Shown piece after piece: positions 1 through 9,051 of a DNA stretch of 64,000 nucleotides (position 1 is the stretch's first letter; every line of letters starts with the position of its first letter). The translations under genes and the position numbers were made by a program. Below the pieces are notes generated by a model. It worked only from the letters and a program-made list of their open reading frames with translations. It was not told where the DNA came from and made no database searches. Source of the stretch: Favolaschia claudopus (Eukaryota > Basidiomycota > Agaricomycetes > Agaricales > Mycenaceae); NCBI GenBank assembly GCA_037176885.1, contig JAWWNJ010000100.1, positions 248,001 to 312,000 on the forward strand, read 5' to 3'.

Positions 1-180
1 AATTGAACGAGAAAGGTCAAGTAAACCTATAAGAAAAGAGAGCGGCATCAGCATACTTAACAAGTGAAAGGACTCACAAGGGATTTGAAGCGCGATAGGC
101 TAAGAGTCAATAGAGGAATTGAATTCGGCAATGGGGGCAGGATAGGGAGAGTGTAAGAAGCGGGTTTGAAGCATAGAGGG
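1..180 (-). repeat. Tail of an F module from a unit left of the window
   Basis: The first 180 bases match 44,213-44,394 almost base for base. They are the A-rich end of the minus-strand F module, next to the F/A border. Nothing else is visible here. Confidence 0.85.
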
Positions 181-1640
181 AAGTGGGTGGGCGGTGAACG
201 CTGCAGATCACGAAAACTCACCGAGTCTTTATAGACGAAAGGCGGGCCACCGGCGCCCGGGTTTGCGCAATTCTGCTTGCGTGGTATACGGGATCGACAT
301 TCCTTCCTGGGAAGCGTTCATGGCCGTGCTATTGAGTCGCATGGGCGGCGGAGAGACGGAAGATGCTAGAATTCGAAAATATTCGTAAGTCAGCAACGAG
401 CACCACGGAAAATACACGCACGTCGAGGAAGATCCGGGTGACTAATGATGTGACATTCAGGGTCGTCACGCGGAGAGAGTGGGGGAGAGGCTTTCAGGAA
501 GGCGGAGGGTTGCAATAGGGGTGAATCATCGAGTTCGACGTAGAGACTGCGCTGAAAGTTCCCAGAATGCAAGGGCCGTCGAGTTGCTCTCAGAAAACAA
601 CATTCAAACTGCCAAGCCATCGCTATGTCAGCTTCACACGGCCATACAAGCGGGGATTGTTGCGACACACCTAATTTCCTCCGGTCTCAATTCCGCTCCA
701 AACGACTCCGATCGCTCCAGAACGCTCCCCGACGTCACGGGTATCCATTCGCTACCGGCTCCGCAAATTCTGAGTCATACTGCCCGGGTGGAGGCCGTCC
801 AGACGGCGATTTTTGAAAATGCATGCAAGTGCTCGTTTGCCCGCTTGCGGCCTTCCCTGAAAGAAAGAAAGGCCAGATATAGTAGCTTCAACAGTAATAG
901 AGTGTGGGACGACAGACTTGAGATGTGCTGGCGGCGAAGCCCAGCGCCCGCAGCCGTCGATGGTGGTGGTGAAAACCAATGTTCGGAATTTCCTGTTTAA
1001 GCGAAGATATCATTGATGTGATCGGATTGCTGTCGGCCGAAACTGCCACGTCTTTCTCTTTCCCTCATCTAATCTTTTTGAAGGGTCTTTGCCCACGACT
1101 GGGCTGGCAGCGCGAAGGGTCAACATATCGGCATGGCGCGCACGCGCCCGCGACGCGTCTGGACGGCGATTCTTCTGGAAACCGGGGCATCTAATTCCAT
1201 GGGTCTATTCCGACATTTTTCTCCGATCTTGAGCTGGCGCGGGCGACCACTGGCGACCATTCACGGAATCGGCTGCCTGACTTACGAGAACTCAGTGCTT
1301 CGAAGTGATAGCAAACTCCGTGATTCTTGACTCCTGACTGTGGCTTTTCCTGTGCTTTCGCCGAAGCTTTCTTCTGGCTGGTCAAAATCTCGCATGCAGA
1401 GAGATAATCTGTTTACAAAGAGGTGGTGTTGGTAGAGTTTGTTCTGCTTTCTAAGTTGCTTGAACTTGGCCACTGCGAACCACTTTGTTACAGTCATCAA
1501 ACAATCTGAAACTTTATAATATTACGGCGAGGTATGTACCGGTGTGAATTTGAAATGCCCTACTCAACGAATCTTCTTTTGGCATTACTTGATCTACTGC
1601 TTGGCCCAGCGCAGGGCTGTGAGAGTCTCGACTGTGAATT
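181..1640 (-). repeat. Module A, copy 1 (minus-strand exon/intron region)
   Basis: Read on the minus strand, this segment shows intron-like stretches. One starts GTGCGTGTATTTTCCG, has GCTGAC as a candidate branch site and ends at TAG near 365. The peptide around the exon before it (containing ECHIIS and DLPRRA) resembles the corresponding minus-strand peptide in copy 3 (ECHIIS, DLLRRA), a weak sign of coding. Plus-strand open frames beginning MFGISC recur too, but diverge without a constant frame. I do not recognise a protein family. It could be a decayed multi-exon gene or a spliced non-coding transcript. Confidence 0.5.
228..233 (-). promoter_or_regulatory. TATA box at the F/A border, U1
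   Basis: On the minus strand the sequence reads GTCTATAAAGACTC. The same position in every unit has a TATA motif facing the minus-strand F array, so this is the likely core promoter of the F transcript of the unit to the left. It is inferred from motif and position only. Confidence 0.5.
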
Positions 1641-1779
1641 ATCGAAGCGCTACTGCTGAAGATGGTGGAAAATTCGGCGGACTATGATTCAGGGCGGCGC
1701 GGCGCCCGACGCGCGTGCGTTGAATCGGAACTATCAACTTCGTAAGTTTTGATTCATTCAAAACAAATTTCGTTGAGTC

Positions 1780-3955
1780 TGTTGCGATGGAGCAACCCAG
1801 CCGACGCCACTTCAGCAAGTCTAGGACTAACACAACCAAACTAGCCGTTGGTTTCTTTCCACCACCATGTTCGCCCCACTTTCGCCCCCCAAAATTTTCC
1901 CCTCCGCAATGCTGCATTAGTCTCCGTTCTCCACCATTCACCTCTCTCTTGCCGAGTATTCCTCAGCAGCTTTACAATGCCCATTCAACGCGTTGACTAT
2001 GCGTATCGACGTCCCGCAAGCGGCACTTCGCGTCTGTCTTCCCTTATGTCCAAAATCCTCTCACCTGACACTTTTTTTCACCAGGATTTGGCCGCCGGCA
2101 GGCTAACCCCGCCCTCAACGCGTCAAGCAGCGGGTTCTGCACCTCTCTGCTGTTGCCGTCGCCATCACCGCGCCGCTGTGCGGCGCGCATGGTTTTGACT
2201 ATATGGATCGACGTCCCGCGAGCAGGACTCTCAGGTAAACTCTTTCTTGCCTCAACTTTTTTGCTCATCCTGACGCCTTTTTTTCAGGATTTTGAGCCGC
2301 CGGCAGGCTATCCCCGCCCCCAACGCGGAAAGCTGCGTCTGATCCCACCATCCCGCAAGCTCTTTGCTGGCGCCGTCTCCGCCGCCGCGCCGCGAAGCGG
2401 CGCCAACACCTTTGACTATACGTATCGCGTTCTCGCGAACGACGTAAGCTCATTCTCATGTTTTATCGTGTGCTCATTTTAACGCGTTTTTCAGCGCATT
2501 TGCGCCGGAGCTTTGGCTGCCGGCAGGCAAATACCCGCCCCGACGTCTCCAGCAGCGGTATCCCCAGCTATCTTTCAAGACTTTTGTTGTCGTTGTCGCC
2601 GCGCAGCGGCGCCATTGCGTCGACACGACCTATCGTCGTCCGGCGAGCGGGTATCTTTAATGGTAAGCTGCATTTTCTTTCTGTTCCGGTTTCTTCGTCT
2701 TACGATTTCGTCAGAATCTTGAGCTTGACGTTGACGTCGGCTAGTTTGGGTGAGGTAAGGTTTGCGTTCTGTTGTTTCAAGTCTTGACTCAAGCCGTCTC
2801 CATGTCACGCACGTCGAGACGTATCGACGTCCCGCGAGCGTGGTTGTCTCCAGGTGAGTGGCTTCTCATCTCATTCTTCGATTCAACTCTCATTTCAGCG
2901 TCGCTGTCGCCGCCAATGTTAATTCAACCTCAAAACTCGAGATTTCGTCGTCCCCCGAGCGACATCTTCTCGTATGTTTCCCCACGCATTCCCAATGTTT
3001 TCTAGACTAAATTACATTCCCAGAATCTAAATTTCTCCGCTGCGCGGCATTCATCATCAATACCAAGGCCGCAAATCAAAATTCGAGATTTTAATGTCCG
3101 CCGACCAACGCTTTCAGCGGTGCACCAGGTGCGCTTCTACCCTTGTTTAACGTGTTTCTTCACTAATCTCAAAGCTCCAAGAATTTTCTTCTCCCGCTGC
3201 GCGGGCTACTTCATCGTCATCAGCGCCACCATCCCGTTTGGGAAACTCGAAATTCCGCGGTCCTGCGAGCGAGCCTCTGGGCTCAGTGGTGTTCAGGTGT
3301 GTACTATCACCCTTATGAAACGTGTTTTCGTGCTAATTTTCAGTGCCAGATATCTTTTGTCTCCGCTGCGCGGCGCATCACGGCCAACAACATCATCAAC
3401 TGAACAATTAATCGGAAATTCGAGATTTGGCGTTCCCGCGAGCGAGGCTTTGAGTCTCAGGGTGTATAGGTGCGTGTCTTGGCTGTTTCTAGCCGTGTTC
3501 TGGTGCTAATTTGAAGTCGCAGAATTTTTCTTTCCGCTGCGCGGCGCCCATCATCACTGTCTCAACCAACCTCACAGCGTCAAATTTGCAAGTCCTCGAA
3601 GTCGAAGAAAATTTTCTTCGCTGCGCGGCCGACTCAGTGCGTACCACACCACCTACTGCTTGGATTCCTAACTCATTTCGTGCATTGAAGTCCTTTTTTT
3701 CTTCCGCTGCGCGGCGCTACAACTCTAGAACACGGGCTTCCTTAATATTCAAAAACTTTCTCGTCTCCCACCAACTCCCTGAATACGCTGGGCTGCTTCA
3801 TTTCTCTCCCCCTGTTTGATTCTCAAAAGTTTCGCTTCATGAATGACCTCAAATTCTCTCAATGCTCAAGAACTCGAAATTCTAGGCGGACTTGGCAAAT
3901 TTCTTAACGGTGCGTGCGGAGTTGAATTTGTCACTACGTACAACAGGATTCAGGG
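1780..3955 (+). repeat. Module B, copy 1: plus-strand array of repeated mini-exons
   Basis: A ladder of exon-like segments separated by textbook short introns. Intron calls: 2235-2287, 2444-2494, 2663-2714, 2755-2793, 2854-2898, 2972-3023, 3129-3174, 3297-3343, 3470-3522 and 3637-3690. Each begins GTAAGN, GTGNGT or GTATGT and ends YAG or AAG, with CTAAC/CTGAC/CTAAT upstream of most ends. Two exon families alternate by region. Type I (to ~2,850) starts near a TGCCGGCAGGC palindrome and ends at CGTCCCGCGAGCG. Type II (from ~2,900) starts near CCGCTGCGCGG and ends at TTCCCGCGAGCGAG. A possible first exon starts at an ATG near 1,868 in good context (CACCACC before it). No single reading frame stays open through all exons, so coding is doubtful. 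No known family recognised. Confidence 0.7.
2169..2187 (+). repeat. GC hairpin in a type I B exon
   Basis: Perfect inverted repeat CGCGCCGC-TGT-GCGGCGCG. The equivalent exon position elsewhere keeps the stem but has other loops (GAA near 2,393, GCA near 17,516, GTA near 27,702). Confidence 0.8.
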
Positions 3956-4262
3956 ACTTTGCCCCAGTAGTCAGTACATCTAGATCGGTAATTCTGGATC
4001 TCCGCCGTAGATTAGTGTACGTACCAGGACCCTTGAAACAAGCCGGGAAACGGGCTTCTTGAGGGTCTGAAAATCAAAATTTTCTCCTCGGTCGTAGAGT
4101 AAATAGAAACCAAATAACATATTCCCTTTGAGGAAGAGCGCCGAAAAACTATAAGTCTGAGGTGGGCGAGTCGCTTGCGACCTTGGTCGCGCGGCGAGCT
4201 TAGTCGTGCGGTGAGCGTGTCAGCGCTTGAGAAGTGCCTTTTTGGGCTACCTACGACAGCGC
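3956..4262. repeat. Module C, copy 1 (conserved ~300 bp block)
   Basis: Block between the plus-strand B array and the minus-strand SDR gene. It contains paired AGATC/GATCT motifs, the string GCCGGGAAACGGGC, the perfect palindrome GTCGCTTGCGAC, and two tandem copies of a ~17-nt unit (TCGCGCGGCGAGCTTAG, then TCGTGCGGTGAGC). B and D converge here, so it probably holds their 3' ends. No gene is visible in it. Confidence 0.7.
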
Positions 4263-5235
4263 TCGTCACTCACCACCCCCTCTCCTCATAATCGCTCACC
4301 ACATCCCTCGCCGTCTCCTCCATATCCCTATATCTCATCCCAAGGATACGCACACTTTTGGACGCGTCGTATGAAACCGGGGGGATCTGTTGTAAGTGAG
4401 GTGAGTCAATGGGTGAAAGACGGAAGCGAGAAAGTTTGAAGAAATGGTTCAATAATTCGAAGAAATGGTTGAATTCAAAGAATCAGTGGAGGAAAAGGGT
4501 TGGATAAAGGGAGAGAAGGAGTGAGAGAAACGGTTGATCATGAAAAGACGAGATAAATAGACGGAGAGTGAGGCACGAAGACATCGCACAAAGCAGGAAA
4601 AGAAGGAAACAGCGAGCACGCAAAATCGGACGTACAATATCCTTCTGAGACCCAGGCTTCCCCTTCTGATATTTCGGATTCGATTTCGCCGCTTCAGGCG
4701 TAGCGTCCACTTCGAAAATCCAAACAATCAACCAAAGTCCCACCGGAGACCCAAAATTAAAATTGAACTCACGCCAATCCTGCCACCAAAACGCCTCCCT
4801 ACTGACAATGATCCTCTCCCCTCCCGCCGCCTCCTTCCTCACCGCCAACACATGCGCGCATTAACGCGATATCGCGCACGTCAACCCAGCAGCCGCCGCC
4901 TGAAACGAAGCCGGGAGTAGTACTAGTGTAGGTGTTGTACATTTGCAGGGCGGAGGTGTTGAGGAGCGATGGGGAGGGTACTTCGTGGAGGATTGGCTGT
5001 AATTGGGATGACTTAGCGATTGGATGTTGAGATTGAGTAGAGGGAGGAGGTTGGCGTACCCCGAGAATTAGAGGCGGGTTCAGGACGGTGAGATCCCATG
5101 TGAGACTGGCTCCGTGGGTTTTCGTGAAGTCCCATGCCGCTAGATATCGGAATGCCCGACAAGTTGACTCAATAGGTCAGCTAATATGGCAGAGAAACAC
5201 GCACCCCGTTCAGCTAATGTCTTCGAAGCGCGATA

Positions 5236-5252
5236 CTTATGACCATTTGACG
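5236..5252. repeat. Target-site duplication, left copy (17 bp)
   Basis: CTTATGACCATTTGACG immediately left of the TIR element, repeated exactly at 7,474-7,490. Sister units carry the sequence once (U3 near 32,418: CTTGTGCACATTTGACG). Confidence 0.92.
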
Positions 5253-7473
5253 TATGGCGATCCGGATGCACTTTTATTAAATGCCGCAACATATGTTGAT
5301 GTTTCGACTGATCCGCAGTATAAATAGCTGTTTCGCCGGAATTGCCGCAAGATTTGCCGATGATAATCAGCTCGTTTATTTTGCGGCAAAATTGGTGATT
5401 CCCGCAAGATAAAGTTGAACAATGCCGCAACATAAAGTCGCGAAACTTCGAGTGCCGCAACATATATACATCGAATTTTCAACTTACTCCCAAACTTCTG
5501 TAAGCCGTCTCCCCTGTCCGCCAATCAACTCCCTCATCGCAATCCACCCCAGAGTTTTTCATCAAGCGGATTCAAGCCATCGTTCGCGATTCGGGGCCAG
5601 GACCGCCGCGGTCCCGGTCGATTTCCGCTAGGTAAGTAAGTAGTGCCTCAATGCCACCAGGTGCCTCTCTAAGCTTACTAGGGCCGTCATGCAGCAATCA
5701 ATATGATTCGGTCGGTCCATTGGCAGGCTGTTAACTAGCCTTTTCAAGGTTTGAAATAATTGTTTTCAAACAGGAAACCTACCCGTTTCAAAATCGGACG
5801 AGGTACCTTCTTAGATCCAGACACAACACATTAGTTGAACTCTGATGGAACTCCCTGCGGACTCGACCGATTTCCAAATGAGGAATATCGGAAAGCAACT
5901 TGGCTTGGAAGCCCCAGAGCACAAGACAAAGAATCCAGGCGATTTTTCCTGTTTTCCGAGTGGTCTCTGTGTCAGGGTTTGTGCTTCAGAACAGCTGAGA
6001 AGAGCAGGATAATGAATACAGACGGGTGATGGGAGGACGAGTGAATGGATCCACTTGTGGTTGGTGATCCCAAGGTCGGGAGGGCCAATCTAAGGGAAGA
6101 AAATGTCTCATCGACTAGTAGGAAACTCGGATGAAGTCAGGGATGAGCACAAGCTTGTTTGCAAGAGCACTCTGGCCTGAATAAGACCGTACTCAGCAGC
6201 TGCTTTCTTTACCAAACACATCGAAGGACTTTGGGTCTGCAAGATAAGTCAGTGCAGCGCTTAGAAGAAGATATTGGGCCATTCCGCAGGTGAAATCAGG
6301 TTCATTGATGAACGAAACTAAGAAGGAACTCGGAAGAAGTCGTCGGAAGCTTGCTAATTGTCCGCCGAATGAGCAGGATAAATAGTAAAGAATCCGGCAG
6401 GGAATCTGGTATATGTATTGATTGGCATATTAGCTCCCTGATTTATGAACTCGATGGCCGTACTGTATTGCCGCCCAGGATAGAGGCGGGCCAATGAAAT
6501 TGAGCGTGCAAAATCAGTATTTTCTCAACGAGGGCTCGACGTGATCGGCTGTAGTGAACTGCTGACCTGATTCAGGCTCAGTCACTCGATAGAAAAGGAC
6601 TTACCGTATCTTGAGTTCCCCCCAGCCATAGAAGCTTGGAACGAGTCGCCCAAAATTGAACAACTGGCTGACAATGATGCGATCCCACACTATTCCCACG
6701 GTTCAAATCGTTCACGCTGACCCAGTAGAACCAAGCACGAAAATCGGAGAGAGGAGTGGGAGGTATCTGTCCGTAATCAACGAGATAAAATAAATAGAGC
6801 GGTTGGACTCTGAAACTGGGGTCGGACTATTGAAACCAAACCTCTCCGAACCAGCCAGTGTACGAGTCCATGACGAATCGGTGCTCGGATTTTAGGGATA
6901 ATACTCGAGGAGAGTCTCAGATTCTAAGGAGAGAACCTTTCAAAGACGATATGGGGCTTAACGGGCTGTGTAACACCTCCGTACAGAGCTCAGCTTCAAG
7001 TTTCAGCTGAGAACTCGCATAGCGGTTTGAATCCAAGGCTAGGGTTACGCTGGGTGAACTCCATTCAAACCCAAGGTGAGCCGTGAGCCGCTTGCGAATC
7101 CCACTGGGTCAGCTTCGAAGCCCGGTCTGACTTGAATTTAGATTCCGTTTATCAGAGGCTGATTGAGAGCGAACCGAGTCCAACTGTTTGATGCGGGAGG
7201 GTCAGGAATGCAATTGGGAGAGTGTTGGGCAAAGTTGAAATTTTGTGATTCATATGTTGCGACACTCAGACTTGCGCAAGTTTATGTTGCGGGAAAAATG
7301 TGGCGTGTTCAACTTTATCTTGCGGGATCCGTGGATTTTGCCGCAAGATAAACGAGGTGATTATCACTGACATATCTTGCGGCAATTCCGGCAAAAGCTC
7401 TATTTATATTGCGGAACGGTCGAAAAACGGCATATATTGCGGCATTTATTAAAAGTGCATCCGGACCGCCATA
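5253..7473. mobile_element. Non-autonomous TIR transposon with 17-bp target duplication
   Basis: A 2,221-bp insertion in the catalytic exon of SDR copy 1. The ends are inverted repeats starting TATGGCG and continuing CCGGATGCAC, alike at about 40 of the first 43 positions. Both ends carry clusters of a subterminal motif, TTGCGGCA or its complement, about six per end within roughly 200 bp (for example near 5,279, 5,339, 5,420, 5,452 and near 7,336, 7,371, 7,432). Such clusters are typical transposase-binding sites. No transposase-like frame was found inside, so it would need proteins from elsewhere. The flanking 17-bp duplication and the intact sites in U2, U3 and U5 show true insertion. A TSD this long does not fit the common fungal cut-and-paste superfamilies I know (2-11 bp). 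Confidence 0.88.
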
Positions 7474-7490
7474 CTTATGACCATTTGACG
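7474..7490. repeat. Target-site duplication, right copy (17 bp)
   Basis: Exact copy of 5,236-5,252, directly after the element's right end (CCGCCATA). Confidence 0.92.
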
Positions 7491-8278
7491 CGTTCCTTCC
7501 ATCTCGTTGAACGTTTTCCACCGCTTGGTCGTCCCAGTCAGCTTCAGTGAAGGTCTGCGGGGTAGGTTCGTCATGAAGGACGGCGGCGGTAGAGGAGGTG
7601 ACGACGATGCGTTTCACGGCCGTGCTAAGGGAAGGATATTAAGTAAAGGTAAAAGGCTAGCAGAAAGAAGAAGAACGTACCCGCATCTGCGTGCACTTTC
7701 GAGCATGCCGACGGTTCCTTTGATGGCGGGTTCCAGCAATTCTGATGCAAAGAATTGAGAAGCAGATCCAAAACCGAAAGAGACTTGCTAACGCACCAGC
7801 GGGATCGTCGGCTTTGAAATGATACGGCGAGGCTGTATGCGCGATTGCATCCACGCCTTTCACGGCTTCATCGAAGGCACCTTCCTATGCGCCATCTCAG
7901 CCCAAGCTCCAGAAAATGAAGACACGCAACGGCGCACCTTCGTAATGTCCGGAACCTCGACAACCTCAAATTTCTCCCTGTACTCCTTGAATATCTTCCT
8001 CAGATGCACGCCTTTGTCGGCAGAACGAACGGCGCCGCGGACGGCGTACCCGTTTTCGAGGAAGGCGCGGACGACCCACTGTGACCGGCCGCGCAATTAG
8101 CATCGAAAGAGACTCGAAAATGACGGGGAGGAGCTGCGCACCACGGCGAGAAAGCCATTAGCTCCAGAGACGAGAACCTTTCCCGTAGTCGCGATTGGCA
8201 TGGTCACGGTCGGTTTCTCGCCAGGGGGGGTTTATTGGGGTGAAATCGATGATAGAGAGAAGGGAGTAACGAGCAGCG

Positions 8279-8285
8279 TTTTATA
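8279..8285 (-). promoter_or_regulatory. TATA box of SDR copy 1
   Basis: TATAAAA on the minus strand, about 78 bp upstream of the SDR start at 8,201. It is conserved in position in all four SDR copies. Confidence 0.65.
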
Positions 8286-8628
8286 TGGCAGCGGAACCGA
8301 CGAGCTATCGAGTCAATCGACGGAAAGACCTCCGTGAACGATAAGCAGAGGACGAAAGCTCAGTCAGCGTGAAAATAAGCAGCAACGTCATCGCCTCCGT
8401 TTTCAGATCGGATCATCAACCACACGGCAGTTGCCGGCCGTTTACCCTGGGATGGGGCGGGGGCGGGAAGGGTATCAAAGAAATTCAGCTTATTTTCTGT
8501 TTCGGGAATTTCCGCGTCCGAAGTTCGGAGGGGGGAACTTCGCATACGCTGCAGACCGGTTCGGTGGTGGTCTTGAAGGTGTCTATAGGCGTGGTCGCCT
8601 ATCGAAACGGAAGAACTTGCGAGGAAGT

Positions 8629-9051
8629 TACGAGTACTTTATGTACTCGTTCTTTTCACATCTCAGATGACGTTTGAGAGGGTCCCGAAAAAGTGTCCGC
8701 ACGAACGAACAACGAAAAGTGCCCTTTTTTCCCACGCTCTTTCTAATGCGTTTTCGAATCCCATTAGAAAGAAAGCTAATGGTTTTCAGTTTTGTGACCG
8801 TGAGAGTAATCTGACTCGGTGAAATAGACCCTAACCATAACTTACAGAAAATTTATTGATGGGCCCGTTTGACGGCTTTCGGCATGTTCTGATGTCGTGC
8901 CAATTGCGACGGCCAGGTATCTGAGGTAATCCAGGTTGAAGGTGTTCAAGCAACAAGTCGGTTCACAACATGACAATTTCCACGGGATTCAGCAATCTGA
9001 AGAATGATAAAGTACGAGTTTTGCCGCGCAACGCGACGGCCCGCTACCCAC
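8629..9051. mobile_element. ~423-bp insertion of unknown type in module E of U1
   Basis: U2, U3 and U5 run directly from GAGGAAGT to CCAAA or CCAAAG, whereas U1 has about 423 extra bases between two AAGT tetramers (8,625-8,628 and 9,052-9,055). The left end folds into a hairpin (CGAGTAC-TTTAT-GTACTCG). No coding frame or clear terminal repeat pair is visible. The AAGT pair may be a short target duplication. Confidence 0.55.

Larger units (their letters stand above)
4270..8201 (-). pseudogene. SDR (GRE2/dihydroflavonol-reductase-like) gene, copy 1, interrupted by a transposon
   Basis: Minus-strand multi-exon gene for an extended short-chain dehydrogenase/reductase, the NADPH-dependent aldehyde/methylglyoxal reductase type. 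The start at 8,201 gives MPIATTGKVLVSGANGF, whose GxxGxxA element is the dinucleotide-binding motif. Next come EVPDITK, EGAFDEAVKGVDAIAHTAS, and the exon with VVTSSTAAVLHDE and TFTEADWD. The catalytic exon should read KYRASK (Tyr and Lys of YxxxK), but a 2.2 kb element sits in it (5,253-7,473). The C terminus (RDMEETARDVVSDYEERGW, stop 4,270-4,272) is preserved. A net 4-nt insertion after WVDVRDIAL, relative to U3, shifts the frame near 4,860. The copy is therefore disabled at least twice. Exons are separated by about 50-60 nt introns, plus one long intron before the last exon. Confidence 0.88.

Noticed and set aside
2085..3700. CRISPR-like regular repeats in module B
   Set aside because: Repeats are degenerate, unequally spaced and bounded by spliceosomal intron signals in a eukaryotic genome; this is an exon array.
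6000..7000. A cargo gene inside the 2.2 kb TIR element
   Set aside because: No frame longer than about 65 codons, no splice-linked frames and no recognisable motif.
5100..7617. SDR copy 1 with the transposon read as a long intron
   Set aside because: The exact 17-bp duplication, TIRs and uninterrupted sister exons show an insertion; no suitable splice sites flank it.
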